Positions 51,954-62,454 of a stretch of 64,000 bases of DNA are shown one piece after another. The stretch is from Candidatus Amarobacter glycogenicus. Lineage in GTDB: Bacteria > Chloroflexota > Dehalococcoidia > Tepidiformales > Tepidiformaceae. The stretch is from the NCBI GenBank assembly GCA_016719395.1, contig JADJZF010000005.1:170418-234417 (forward strand), written 5' to 3'. Below the pieces are notes generated by a model. That model was not told the origin of the DNA. It saw nothing but the letters and a program-made list of their open reading frames with translations, and made no database searches. Within the stretch, counting starts at the first letter, position 1; each line of letters begins with the position of its first letter. A program made the position numbers and the translations under genes.

Positions 51954-52676
51954 CTACACCCGTACCAGCGCCACTACGACGATGTCTCCCCATGCCCCGT
52001 CCTGCTCTGCATCGCATTCCCCGGAGCGGATGAGTTCAAGCACCGCGAGAAAGGAGACGACGACGTCTACTCGCGTCTTGCACTCCATCATCATCCGCCG
52101 GAAGGAGAACTTCCCGCGCCGCTGGAGGCGCTCCCGGAAGTCGAACATGCGGTCGCTCAGGGTCATCGTCGTGTCCCGCGGGATGACCGCCCGCGTGCGA
52201 GGCTCGACGGGCGTCTTGTTGAGTACCTCGAGCATGATCGCCCGGAGCCGGTCCATGGTGACGTTGCCGAGGCCGGTCCCTTCCGGTGCTTCGGGCGGCG
52301 GCGCGAGGCGCGTGTAGATGCGGGAGCCTTCCTCCTGGCGCTCCTCCAGGAGGTCGGCGACTTCGGAGAAGCGCCGGTACTCGCGGAGCAATTCGATCAG
52401 CTCGGCGCCGACATCGTCGTCTTCCAGGAGGTCCGCGTCTTCCTGCGGGGGCCGCGGGAGGAGCGCTTTCGACTTCAGGTAAATCAGCTTGGCGCCGACA
52501 GCCACGAACTCGGCGAGCGCCTGCGGGTCGAAGCGCTCGCCGGTCCGGATGGCCCTGAGGTACTGGTCGGTGACAGCGACGAGCGAGACGGCCGTGATGT
52601 CGAGGTCGTCTCGCTCGATGAGGTGCAGCAACAAGTCCAGGGGGCCCTGGAAAACGGGGAGGGAAATTTCGGCCAT
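51954..52676 (-). CDS. scpA: Segregation and condensation protein A
   Basis: Kleisin subunit linking SMC ATPase heads. 240 residues; the N-terminal ScpA block FQGPLDLLLHLIERDDLDIT and FVAVGAKLIYLKSKALLPRP are clear. ATG 52676 is chosen because GGGAG lies just upstream and MAEISLPVFQGPLD is the family start. The usual partner scpB is not present; the next gene is divergent vanZ. Confidence 0.9.
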   Translation of the reverse strand: MAEISLPVFQGPLDLLLHLIERDDLDITAVSLVAVTDQYLRAIRTGERFDPQALAEFVAVGAKLIYLKSKALLPRPPQEDADLLEDDDVGAELIELLREYRRFSEVADLLEERQEEGSRIYTRLAPPPEAPEGTGLGNVTMDRLRAIMLEVLNKTPVEPRTRAVIPRDTTMTLSDRMFDFRERLQRRGKFSFRRMMMECKTRVDVVVSFLAVLELIRSGECDAEQDGAWGDIVVVALVRV

Positions 52677-52740
52677 GACTCCCGACGGGCCAGCGCCCCC
52701 CCGCAGGGGCACCCCCGTCCTGGTCTTACGACCCTCTCCG

Positions 52741-53787
52741 TTATCGTGCCGCGACAGGCGCTCTCACTCCTGAGAGGGTCCTCTCGACGGCGGCAGCGAT
52801 ACCGGCGACCGAGCGCATCATCACTCCGAACTTGTCATAGGTCAACGACTGGGCGCCGTCGCTGAGGGCATGTTCGGGGTTGTTGTGCACCTCGATCATG
52901 AGGCCGTCGGCGCCTGCCGCGATTCCGGCCATGGCGACCGGCGTGACGAGCCCGACCTTGCCGGTGCCGTGGCTCGGGTCGGCGATGATAGGGAGATGGC
53001 TGAGCTCCTTCACGAGCGGGATCGCGTTCACGTCGAAGGTGTTGCGGTAGGCCGTTTCGAAGGTGCGGATGCCGCGTTCGCAGAGGATCACATCCGGGTT
53101 GCCCTGTGCCAGGATGTACTCCGCCGCGAGCAGCCACTCTTCGATCTGGCCGGCGAGGGCGCGCTTCAGCATGACGGGTTTCTTAGCCTTGCCGACCTCA
53201 TCGAGGAGGATGAAGTTCTGCATGTTCCGGGCGCCAATCTGGATGACGTCGGAGTACCGGCAGACCGCATCGATATCGCGGACGCTCATGAGTTCGGTGA
53301 TGACGGGCAGGCCTGATGCCTTGCCCGCGGCGGCAAGGTAGGCGAGCCCTTCTGGCCCGAGCCCGCGGAACGCGTAAGGCGAGCTGCGCGGCTTGTAAGC
53401 GCCGCCTCTGAGCATGTTCGCGCCGGCGGCCTTGACCGCGCGAGCGGCGTCGAAGATGTGCGATTCGTTTTCGATCGAGCAGGGCCCCGCCATCACGGCC
53501 AGTTCGGTTCCACCGACGGTTACACCGAGGCCGACATCGACGATGGTGTTCGCGGGATGGAAGTCGCGGCTGACGAGCTTGTAGGGCTTCGTGACGCGGT
53601 GGACGGACTCGACGTGGGGGAGGGCCTCGAAGGTGTCCTGAAGGGAGGGGTCATCGGGGCCGATGACGCCGATGATGCTGCGTTCGGTGCCAACGGACAG
53701 GTGTGCCTGGCGCCCGGTCTCTTCTACCCGGGCAACGATGTGGTCAAGGTCTTCCGGGCTTGCGTCCGGCGATACAACGATAATCAC
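52741..53787 (-). CDS. aroF: 3-deoxy-7-phosphoheptulonate synthase (DAHP synthase, type I-beta)
   Basis: First step of the shikimate pathway. A 348-residue enzyme with an N-terminal regulatory (ferredoxin-like) domain and a TIM barrel: VMAGPCSIENESHIFDAA, RGGAYKPRSSPYAF, ILCERGIRTFE and ADPSHGTGKVGLV carry the catalytic metal and PEP sites. Start GTG 53787 (VIIVVSPDAS) rather than the further upstream ATG because GGAGAAC precedes it and the family begins here. It follows aroH closely. Confidence 0.94.
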   Translation of the reverse strand: MIIVVSPDASPEDLDHIVARVEETGRQAHLSVGTERSIIGVIGPDDPSLQDTFEALPHVESVHRVTKPYKLVSRDFHPANTIVDVGLGVTVGGTELAVMAGPCSIENESHIFDAARAVKAAGANMLRGGAYKPRSSPYAFRGLGPEGLAYLAAAGKASGLPVITELMSVRDIDAVCRYSDVIQIGARNMQNFILLDEVGKAKKPVMLKRALAGQIEEWLLAAEYILAQGNPDVILCERGIRTFETAYRNTFDVNAIPLVKELSHLPIIADPSHGTGKVGLVTPVAMAGIAAGADGLMIEVHNNPEHALSDGAQSLTYDKFGVMMRSVAGIAAAVERTLSGVRAPVAAR

Positions 53788-53800
53788 GGGGGGTTCTCCA

Positions 53801-54184
53801 CTAACGCGCGGTCGAGAAAGTACTCGAGCTGAGGTCTGGCCGGAGGCGTGCTGCCTCTCGGAGGTAGACGTGGCGGATATCACTCTGGGTTTTCTCCGTA
53901 TTCCAGTGGAGAAGGACGCGAATGCAGAGCGGGAGCATGCCGGGGACCGACATTTCGTGGCTCTGCATCAGGGGGACTTGCGTCCACCCTATGTGGCGCG
54001 CTGCAACCGCCGGGAATTCGGCGAACACGTCGGGCGTTGTGGTGATCCAGCAGGAAGCGATGTCCTCGGTATTGATGCCGTTCACGTCGAGCATGGTTTT
54101 TAGCAGCTCGGTCGTGACTTCGAGGATCTCGTCTTTCTGGTTCCGGGTGACAGTAGTCGCACCACGGACGCCGCGAACCGGCAT
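53801..54184 (-). CDS. aroH: Chorismate mutase, AroH type
   Basis: Converts chorismate to prephenate. A 127-residue monofunctional AroH-class enzyme: RGVRGATTVTRNQKDEIL, TTTPDVFAEFPAVAARHIGW (with the catalytic arginine) and VPLMQSHEMSVPG. ATG 54184 has GGAGGAGG about 11 bases upstream. With aroF it lies 3' of the trp genes, placing the shared chorismate entry step, the Phe/Tyr branch and the Trp branch together. Confidence 0.92.
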   Translation of the reverse strand: MPVRGVRGATTVTRNQKDEILEVTTELLKTMLDVNGINTEDIASCWITTTPDVFAEFPAVAARHIGWTQVPLMQSHEMSVPGMLPLCIRVLLHWNTEKTQSDIRHVYLREAARLRPDLSSSTFSTAR

Positions 54185-54358
54185 ACGCGCAGTTGCCTCC
54201 TCCAGGGTTGGTTCGATCGGGTTGTGTGTCTGTGCCCTTAGCGAACCGGGAGCGCAAAAGCCCCGGCCAGCGGACAGCCATAAGCGCGGCCCACGAAGGG
54301 CCAACGCCACGCCCATCGGCGCTCGTTAGCCCACGTGCGGGCCGCTATCACCTGTCCA

Positions 54359-55150
54359 CTATCGACCGGAGACATCCTCCACAAACTCCCTGACGCTCTG
54401 CGCGCGGTGGTCTTCCTCCGCGGCGTCAATGGTGGCGATTATAGCAGAGCCCACGACTGCTGCATCGGCGACCTCGCGGACCATATCGGCCTGCTTGCGC
54501 GTATTGACCCCGAAGCCGACGGCGAGGGGGAGCGAGGTCTGGGCGCGCACGCGCGAAATGAAGGTTGCGAGGTCTCCCGAATCCACCGTTTTCCCGCCTG
54601 TCGTGCCTGTCACGCTGACGCAGTACATCCATGCATCGGCGGTGGTCGCCAGCAGTTCGATGCGCTCATTCGTGCTCGTAGGAGCCACCAGGGGGATAAG
54701 GCTCATGTCGTTCGCCCGGCATGCCGCGAGGAAGTTGCCGCTCTCTTCGGCGGGCAAGTCGACAACGATGAAACCGTCCGCCCCCGCCGCTTTCGCTTCG
54801 GCGACGGCACGGGCTTCGCCCCGGGAGTAGAGGGGGTTGTAGTAGCCCATGAGGACGATCGGGGCCTTCAGCCCCTTCTCGCGGGCCTCGCGGACGATAT
54901 CGAAACAGCCCTGAACCGAGATGCCGTGCTCAAGCGCGATCTGGTTCGCGTGCTGGATGGTTGCGCCGTCGGCCATCGGGTCAGTGAAGGGGACGCCGAT
55001 TTCGATGATGTCGGCTCCACCGGCCTCCGCCGCGAGCAGTATGGGGACCGTGTCTTTCATGGTGGGATAGCCAGCGGTGACGTAGGGAATGAAGAGCTTG
55101 CGCCCGTTGCGGCGGGCGTCTTCGAACAGTTCGCGCATTCGTTTCGACAT
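54359..55150 (-). CDS. trpA: Tryptophan synthase, alpha chain
   Basis: Cleaves indoleglycerol phosphate to indole for TrpB. 263 residues, normal. IEIGVPFTDPMADGATIQ carries the catalytic Glu and Asp, and GFIVVDLPAEE, SVTGTTGGKT and LAVGFGVNTR form the phosphate site. It is separated from trpB by two CPBP protease genes, which is unusual since trpBA is normally contiguous. Confidence 0.96.
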   Translation of the reverse strand: MSKRMRELFEDARRNGRKLFIPYVTAGYPTMKDTVPILLAAEAGGADIIEIGVPFTDPMADGATIQHANQIALEHGISVQGCFDIVREAREKGLKAPIVLMGYYNPLYSRGEARAVAEAKAAGADGFIVVDLPAEESGNFLAACRANDMSLIPLVAPTSTNERIELLATTADAWMYCVSVTGTTGGKTVDSGDLATFISRVRAQTSLPLAVGFGVNTRKQADMVREVADAAVVGSAIIATIDAAEEDHRAQSVREFVEDVSGR

Positions 55151-55153
55151 CGA

Positions 55154-55978
55154 TCAGATCCTCGCCAACAAGAGAATGAAGCTGAGCAGATTGAAAAGCA
55201 CGTGAAAGGCGATGGCATCCCAGAGGGAGCCGCTCCGCCAGTAGAGCCAGCACATCACCAGCCCCGCGCAGGCGAAGGGGATGACCGTCGCCGCATCGAG
55301 GTGGGAGAGCGCGAAGAGGACGCTCGAAACAGCAGACGCCGGGAGGAATCCCCATTGGCTCAGCCCGCCGAAGACGAGGCCGCGGTAGAACAACTCTTCG
55401 CCGAACGGCGCCGCCACGAGGGTTGTCACTCCGTAGAGTGCCAGCGCCCAGGAGTCCCGCGCGGTGACTTCGAGCCCGCCCGGCTCGCCCTGGAGCGCGT
55501 CGATCCCGAAGGCGTCTATAGCCCTGGTGTAGAGGCCGGAGGCGAGGTAAACGGCCATGACTGCCAGTCCGGGGATCCAGAGGCGGTCGAAGTCGAATCG
55601 CCGAAGGCCGGTCAGCGAGGCGAAGCGCCCGGGCCCCTGGCGGCCGGCGACCAGCGCGATACCACCGAAGAGGAGCGTCGCGAGGATGGCATATCCCCAG
55701 GCGACACGGGCTGCGACGACGTCTCCGTGGATCCGAGGCGGGTCCGGCACTGCATTTCCTGCAGCCGCGCGGACGAGACGCAGGTCGGCGTATTCGGCCA
55801 CCGCCGCCGCTTTTTCGAAGGAGTTGCCGATGTCGGTGAACGCCCGTTCCGCACCCACCGCGCCGGCCGTCGGCCCGATGAGCAATCTCGGCACGATGAA
55901 CGCCGCGAGCCCGAGCCAGATGCCAAGGAGCACTGCGGTTTCGCCCCAGGGCATCTCGCCCAGCTTCCGCGGGCTCAT
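55154..55978 (-). CDS. CPBP family intramembrane metalloprotease, copy 1
   Basis: A 274-residue membrane protein of the CPBP (Abi/CAAX-type) family. The metalloprotease motifs EELFYRGLVFGGLS and FALSHLDAATVIPFA are present in the C-terminal half, with about six membrane segments and one near the N-terminus. It is paralogous to the next gene (TDIGNSFEKAAAVAEYADLR vs DDIGDSFEKMNAVARYADQR). Substrate unknown. It starts within the upstream gene's stop (ATGA) and lies 3 bp before trpA. Confidence 0.88.
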   Translation of the reverse strand: MSPRKLGEMPWGETAVLLGIWLGLAAFIVPRLLIGPTAGAVGAERAFTDIGNSFEKAAAVAEYADLRLVRAAAGNAVPDPPRIHGDVVAARVAWGYAILATLLFGGIALVAGRQGPGRFASLTGLRRFDFDRLWIPGLAVMAVYLASGLYTRAIDAFGIDALQGEPGGLEVTARDSWALALYGVTTLVAAPFGEELFYRGLVFGGLSQWGFLPASAVSSVLFALSHLDAATVIPFACAGLVMCWLYWRSGSLWDAIAFHVLFNLLSFILLLARI

Positions 55979-56804
55979 CGCGTGGCCGCCATGATGCTGA
56001 AACTCGTCGCATTGAAGAGGAAGTGGAAGGCGATGGAGTCCCAGAGTGAGCCCCGGCGCCAGTAGATCCAGCCGATCAGGAGGGCGATCCCGACGAACGG
56101 GATGAAACTGCCCGGGTCGAAGTGCACGAGGCTGAACATGAACCCGGAGATAAGCGCAGCGATGATCGTTCCCCAACGGCTCAGTCCACTGAAGACCAGG
56201 CCGCGGAAGAACATCTCCTCCGAAAGCGGGGCGCCGATGAGCGTGACGATGCCGGTGATCGCGAACGTCGTGTCGTCGCGGATGACCGCTGCCGGCACGG
56301 TCGAGGTCGGTTCGAGCCACGAGATCCCGGTCGCCGCGGCCGCGATCGAGTAGAGGAAGGTCCCGGCGTAGGCGAGGATGACGCACCCGGCGATCAGCCA
56401 GATCCTCCCGGGGTTGATCTGGTCCATGCCGGTTTGCCGCACGAACCCGGAGAAACCCTGGCGGGCGACCATGATCACGAGCGCCACCAGGAAGACCTGG
56501 GACACACCGGTCATCACGAGGGCGAAGCGGAGGTCACGCTGGTCGGCCAGCACGGCCGGTGGGGTGGGGAGGGCCCGGCTGTTCGCCGCCGCTTCCAGGC
56601 GCTGGTCGGCGTAGCGGGCGACGGCGTTCATCTTCTCGAAGCTGTCGCCGATGTCGTCGGTTGTGAACTCGTCCGTCGTCAATGCGAAGAGCACGATTGC
56701 CACGGAGATGACGACGAACAGCCCGATGAACCCGCCAACGCCAATGAGGGCCTCCTTCGGCCCCCAGCCGAACGTCCTCGGCGGCCGGTGGACGGCGGCT
56801 TCGT

Positions 56805-56808
<4 letters not shown>
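55975..56808 (-). CDS. CPBP family intramembrane metalloprotease, copy 2 (possible CTG start)
   Basis: Paralogue of copy 1 with EEMFFRGLVFSGLSRWG and FMFSLVHFDPGSFIPF. The first usual start, GTG at 56703, would cut inside the first membrane segment. The same frame is open to CTG at 56808, which overlaps the trpB stop as CTGA, the same overlap geometry as the ATGA, GTGA and TTGA pairs elsewhere here, and adds FGWGPKEALIGVGGFIGLF, matching copy 1's N-terminus. The CTG start is inferred. Confidence 0.8.
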
Positions 56809-57984
<1,176 letters not shown>

Positions 57985-57995
<11 letters not shown>

Positions 57996-58727
57996 CAGGA
58001 GCCCCTTTCGCCGCGCGGATAAACGCGCGGATCTTCTCGATGTCTTTGACCCCGCCGGATTCGACGCCGCTCGAAACGTCGACTCCCCAGGCTCTACCTG
58101 CCCGATGGCTTCGGCCACGTTCTCGGGCGTCAGGCCCCCGGCAAGCAGGAATGGCTTCCGTTCCCCGACCTGAGCGGCGATCGACCAATCGAAGGTTGTG
58201 CCTGTCCCGCCGAGTGCGCCAGCCGAACCGGTGTCCAGGAGCAGTCCTGCGGAGATCCCGGGGACGCATCGGTCCTCGACATCTTCGGCGGACATGCCGG
58301 AGTGGACGTGGACGGCACGGAGGACCGGCCGGTGGACACGCCGGACGAAATCATCGTCCTCACCGCCGGAGAGTTGCACGAGGTCGAGGCCGGCGGCATC
58401 GGCGATGTCGTTCACTTCGTCCGGGTTCATCCCGGCGAAGACGCCGACGAGGAGCGGGCGCCAGCTGGTCGCCGACTGGTCGATGGCCTCGGCCCAGGCG
58501 CCGAACCAGGTGCGTGCCGAGACCTCGCCGCGGACGGGGCCTTCGAAGGTGGCCTCGCCTGCCTGGCTGCGGCCGCCCTTGATTGCCTCGACGATGTCGT
58601 GGCACTGCTGGGGCGTCACCCGGCGCTTCGATTCAGCGAACATGATGCCGATGAAATCGGCGCCGGCCTTCGCGGTCTCGAGGGCGGTTTCGGCTTCACG
58701 AATCCCGCAGATCTTGACGAGAGTCAT
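57985..58727 (-). CDS. trpF: Phosphoribosylanthranilate isomerase (frameshifted in this sequence)
   Basis: TIM-barrel isomerase of the tryptophan pathway. The start KICGIREAETALETAKAG, FAESKRRVTPQQ and LLLDTGSAGALGGTGTTFDW are typical; LAGGLTPENVAEAIGQVEP is followed in the other frame by WGVDVSSGVESGGVKDIEKI, the standard C-terminus. Adding one C at 58092 (GAGCCTGG to GAGCCCTGG) restores 247 residues ending at TGA 57985. About 25 extra residues (GGRSQAGEATFEGP and following) make it longer than usual. Confidence 0.9.
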
Positions 58728-59555
58728 GGCCGCACCGCCGCCGGGGCAGGGAGTGCCGCGGAGCTCGCCGATCTTCGCGGCCGGGTCGTCGGCGAGCATC
58801 AGCGATTCGCCGACCAGCACCGCGCCGGCGCCCGCGGCCTGGAAGCGCTCGACATCCGCGCGGGTGCTGATCCCGCTGAGCGCGGCGAGCAGCACGCCGC
58901 CAGAAACCAGCCCGGCAAGCCGGTCGGTCGTGCCCAGGTCGACATCGAAGCTGCGGAGATCACGGTTGTTGATGCCGATGATCGCCGCCCCGCTATCGAT
59001 TGCGCGGCGCATCTCTCCCGCGTTGTTCACCTCGACGAGCGGTTCCATCCCCAGTTCTCGGGAGAACTCCAGGAGTTGTGCCAGCGTCTTGTCGTCCAGG
59101 GAAGCAACGATGAGCAGCACGGAGTCGGCGCCGGCGACGCGCGCTTCGAGGACCTGGTACTCGTCGATGATGAAGTCCTTGCGCAGCACCGCGGGGCGGG
59201 TTTTGCCCATCGATTCGACGGCTCCGCGGACTCCGGCGAGGTCGGCAAGCGTGCCCTTGAACCAGGTTGGCTCCGTGAGCACCGAGATTCCGGCGGCGCC
59301 GCCGCTGGCGTATCTCATCCCCTGGGCGACGGCGTCCATCCCGGGGGCGATGTCGCCTTTGCTCGGAGAGGCGCGCTTCACTTCGGCGATGACGGCCATC
59401 GGCCGGTCGCGGCGCAGGCGCTCGGCGAAGTCGATGGGGGTTGGCGCGCCGGCGAGGGCGGCCTGGAGCGCCTGTGCGGGCTTCGCCAGCTTCGCTTCCG
59501 CCACGTCGAGCTTCCGGCGGGCGACGATCGTGTCGAGGATCGTCGGCTCAGGCAT
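58725..59555 (-). CDS. trpC: Indole-3-glycerol phosphate synthase
   Basis: TIM-barrel enzyme making indoleglycerol phosphate. MAVIAEVKRASPSKG holds the first catalytic lysine, LRKDFIIDEYQV the second, and GINNRDLRSFDVDL and LVGESLMLADDPAAK the later motifs. In this sequence the frame runs without a stop into trpF. One inserted base near 58754 would end it at a TGA overlapping the trpF ATG (ATGA), the arrangement used throughout this operon, so a genuine TrpC-TrpF fusion is less likely. Confidence 0.92.
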
Positions 59556-59895
59556 GGCCGGCCCCGGGGAGCGGAAACTCGGGCAAAAGCAGTTCCTCGT
59601 GGCCTTCGAGGGTGACGGTGAAACCCTGCTTTCGGAGTTGCCCGATGAGGACCGGGATTACGTAGAGCGCATGGACGAGCGCCTGGAGCGAGTCTTCGCC
59701 GGAGAGTTCCGTGACGGTGCCTTCCACTTCCTGGAGGTGCAGGCCGCAGTTCCACGAACCGTCCAGGGCTTCGACCGGCCGCGCGATGCGCACATGCAGC
59801 TTGCCCGCCCGCCCCTGCGGAGTGGTGAGTTCGAGCTCTCGCTCCGCGAAGAGGTCGGACTGGGAAATGGATGTCCGGGCAGCGGGTTCAGTCAC
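59548..59895 (-). CDS. Conserved-looking hypothetical protein (115 aa) between trpD and trpC
   Basis: A small acidic protein (SDLFAERELELTTPQGRAGK to LLLPEFPLPGAGHA) that I do not recognise. GTG at 59895 overlaps the end of trpD by 8 bp, and its end overlaps the trpC start by 8 bp. This tight placement suggests a real gene co-translated with tryptophan enzymes. Confidence 0.6.
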   Translation of the reverse strand: MTEPAARTSISQSDLFAERELELTTPQGRAGKLHVRIARPVEALDGSWNCGLHLQEVEGTVTELSGEDSLQALVHALYVIPVLIGQLRKQGFTVTLEGHEELLLPEFPLPGAGHA

Positions 59896-60907
59896 TGCCG
59901 GCCTCCTGCGTGAGGGCGACATAATGGTCGAGCACTTCTCGTGCCCGTCCGGAAGCGATGGCTTCGCGGGCGAGCACGACGCCTTCGGGGAAGGCTGTGG
60001 CCTTGCCGGCGACAAAGAGAGCGGCAGCGGCGTTCATCAGGACAAACTCGGTCTTCGGGCCGTCGTGTCCATCGAGGATGGCGAGGATGTCGCCAGCGTT
60101 CTGGCGGGAGTCACCGCCGGCGACATCGGAGATGGGGCGGACGGGAAGGGCGAAATCGGCGGGAGCGAGTTCGCGCTCGGAGACCTCCCCATCGGCGACG
60201 ATCCATGCGTGCGTGGGGACGGCGGTGCTGATCTCGTCCATGCCGTCGTTCGAGTGAACCACCAGTGCGCGCGCCATACCGCGGAGGGCGAGTGCTTCCG
60301 CCACAATCGGGCCGATAGCGCGTGCGCCGACCCCGACGAGTTGGGCGCGCGGCCTGGCCGGGTTCGAGAGCGGCCCGAGGATGTTGAATATGGTGCGGAT
60401 CCCGATTTCGCGGCGAGGGCCGCCAACGTGGCGCATGGCCGGGTGGAAGCGTTGCGCGAAGAGGAAGCCGAATCCGCAGGAATTGATGACCTTTGCGACC
60501 TGTTCGCCGCCGAGGTCGATGCGGGCGCCGAGGGCTTCGAGGACGTCGGCACTGCCGCACTTCGAGGATGCCGCGCGGTTCCCGTGCTTCGCCACGCGCA
60601 CTCCGGCGGCGGCGACGACAAAGCCCGCCGCCGTGGAGACGTTGATGGTGTCGATACCGTCGCCGCCGGTCCCGCAGATATCGATGACGTCGGAGACGGG
60701 GCACGGTTCGGCATGGGTCTCCATGACGGCAAGGCCGGCAGCGACGGCTTCGGCGGTTTCGCCGCGGACGCGCATCGCCGCGAGGAAGGCGCCGACCTGG
60801 GCCGGGCTGGCGTTGCCGGTCATGATCTCCTCGAGGGCGGCGGCCGTCTCCGAGCCGGTCAGCGGGCCACGTTCCGCGAGTGCGCGGATGGCATCCTGGA
60901 TCACCAT
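59888..60907 (-). CDS. trpD: Anthranilate phosphoribosyltransferase
   Basis: Transfers phosphoribose from PRPP to anthranilate. 339 residues. The PRPP loop is DICGTGGDGIDTINVST, and the anthranilate site is AKHGNRAASSKCGSADVLEA; FAQRFHPAMRHVGGPRREIG is the later conserved block. The start overlaps the trpG stop. Confidence 0.96.
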   Translation of the reverse strand: MVIQDAIRALAERGPLTGSETAAALEEIMTGNASPAQVGAFLAAMRVRGETAEAVAAGLAVMETHAEPCPVSDVIDICGTGGDGIDTINVSTAAGFVVAAAGVRVAKHGNRAASSKCGSADVLEALGARIDLGGEQVAKVINSCGFGFLFAQRFHPAMRHVGGPRREIGIRTIFNILGPLSNPARPRAQLVGVGARAIGPIVAEALALRGMARALVVHSNDGMDEISTAVPTHAWIVADGEVSERELAPADFALPVRPISDVAGGDSRQNAGDILAILDGHDGPKTEFVLMNAAAALFVAGKATAFPEGVVLAREAIASGRAREVLDHYVALTQEAGSD

Positions 60908-61482
60908 CGTCCGCCCTCCATTTCGAGGAAGTTCTTCAGCAGGTCCTTGCCGTGTTCGGTGGCGATCGACTCGGGGTGGAACTGGACGCCTTCGACTTTC
61001 AGATCCCGGTGGCGGATGCCCATGATGACGCCGCTCTCGGACGTTGCGGTGACTTCGAGTTCACGTGGCTGGGTCTCCGGTGTCCCGGCGAGCGAGTGGT
61101 ACCGGACGGCTTCGTAGTCATTCGGGATGTCTTTGAAGACGCCCCTGCCGTCATGGTGGATGTGGGAGGTCTTGCCGTGCTTGATCTCGCCGGCGCCTGC
61201 CACCGTGCCGCCGTAGACATCGTAGATGCACTGGTGCCCGAGGCAGACGCCGAGGACCGGGACCTTCCCGGCGTACTCCCGGATGACGTCGCGGGAGATG
61301 CCGGCATCGTCCGGGTTGCCGGGGCCCGGCGAGATGACGACGTGGTCCGGGTTGAGGGCACGGATCTCGGCCATGGTCACCTGGTCGTTGCGAAACACGC
61401 GGACGTCCGCGCCGAGTTCGGCGAGGTACTGGTAGAGGTTGTAGGTGAAGCTGTCGTAGTTATCGATGAGCACGGTGGTCAT
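60901..61482 (-). CDS. trpG: Anthranilate synthase component II (glutamine amidotransferase)
   Basis: Class I glutaminase supplying ammonia to TrpE. 193 residues. IDNYDSFTYNL starts the domain, the nucleophile is VLGVCLGHQCIYD, and the catalytic His-x-Glu is GVQFHPESIA. It may also serve p-aminobenzoate synthesis. ATG 61482 overlaps the upstream small gene's stop as ATGA. Confidence 0.96.
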   Translation of the reverse strand: MTTVLIDNYDSFTYNLYQYLAELGADVRVFRNDQVTMAEIRALNPDHVVISPGPGNPDDAGISRDVIREYAGKVPVLGVCLGHQCIYDVYGGTVAGAGEIKHGKTSHIHHDGRGVFKDIPNDYEAVRYHSLAGTPETQPRELEVTATSESGVIMGIRHRDLKVEGVQFHPESIATEHGKDLLKNFLEMEGGRW

Positions 61483-61808
61483 TGGTCCAGTCCCTCCTCG
61501 TTGGCCAGGTCTTCGGCGATGAGCCGCAGGGTCGCGGCCAGCTCCTCGGGGGTATAGCCGAATCCCCGCCGGTCGAGTTTGAACTTCTTCTCCAGGTATG
61601 CGGGCTCGTACGAACCCGGGGAGCGCAGGTTCAGCGGGTAGGCGCTGCCGGGTTCGCCCATGAGAGATACGAGGAAGTACCCATCGCCCGCGGACCGGGT
61701 GAAGCTTGCCGTTTCGCGCATCAAGGGGACGAGGACGAGCTCTACGCCGCCGCTGCGGTAGAAGCGGACGCCCACGTGCGACAGGTATTTCTCGAAGTTC
61801 GCGGTCAC
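61479..61808 (-). CDS. Hypothetical protein (109 aa) between HAD and trpG genes
   Basis: Unrecognised soluble protein (FEKYLSHVGVRFYRSGGVEL and RRGFGYTPEELAATLRLIAE). The GTG start overlaps the HAD stop as GTGA, and the stop overlaps trpG as ATGA. Its place inside the operon suggests a metabolic or regulatory accessory. Confidence 0.65.
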   Translation of the reverse strand: MTANFEKYLSHVGVRFYRSGGVELVLVPLMRETASFTRSAGDGYFLVSLMGEPGSAYPLNLRSPGSYEPAYLEKKFKLDRRGFGYTPEELAATLRLIAEDLANEEGLDQ

Positions 61809-62454
61809 GATGGCGATGCCTCACTTGCGAAAACCGCGAGCACTTCGCCGGGGGTCTTGACGGTGTGGTGGGGGCTCGCATCGAGCAGGAGTTCGGCATC
61901 GAGCGTGCCCCAGAGCGCGGCGACGGAGGTCACTCCGGCGTTCTTCGCCGCCCAGACGTCTGCCGGGCTGTCGCCAACGAAGACGACGCGCGGCGACGCC
62001 TCGATGAGGAGCCGATCGAGCGCCTCGTAGACCGGCGCGGGGTCCGGCTTGTGGTCGTCGGTGTCGTCGGCGCCGACGACGGAGTGGAAATACTGAAGGA
62101 GCCCGGTCGAGGTCAGTTCTTCAGTCGCCCCCAGGCGATCTTGGAAGTGACGACGGCCATCGGGATCTCGGCTTGCTGGAAGGCTTCGAGGACGGCGACC
62201 ACCCCGGGATACGGGTCGATCTCGCGCGCGAGGTTGTAGTAGTGCTCGCGGTAAGTGTTCACGAAGCGCATGTAGTCATCCGGCAGCAGGCGGCGGCCCA
62301 TGTCCTCGAGACTGCCGCCGCGGTGCGAACGCCAGAGGGCCTCGGGGTCGGTCTTCCAGCCCAGGCAGGCCTCGTGGGCGTAGGCGAGCGCCTTCATCCG
62401 GCCCGGCAGGGTGTTGAGCAAGGTGTCGTCCATATCCCAGAGCACCGCGGTCAC
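61805..62454 (-). CDS. HAD superfamily phosphatase-like hydrolase (frameshifted in this sequence)
   Basis: A 216-residue haloacid-dehalogenase-type hydrolase. The nucleophile box is VLWDMDDTLLNTLPG, the cap is helical, motif II is VVTSKIAWG, and, one frame over, motif III/IV is HKPDPAPVYEAL and VVFVGDSPADVWAAKNAG. One missing G in a G5 run near 62128 explains the break. The GTG start overlaps the next gene's stop. Substrate unknown; perhaps a phosphorylated pathway side product (inference). Confidence 0.85.

Noticed and set aside
54185..54358. T-box or tryptophan attenuator in the trpA-aroH gap
   Set aside because: No T-box core sequence and no Trp-rich leader peptide are visible; only a weak 5-bp hairpin (GGCCC/GGGCC) is seen.
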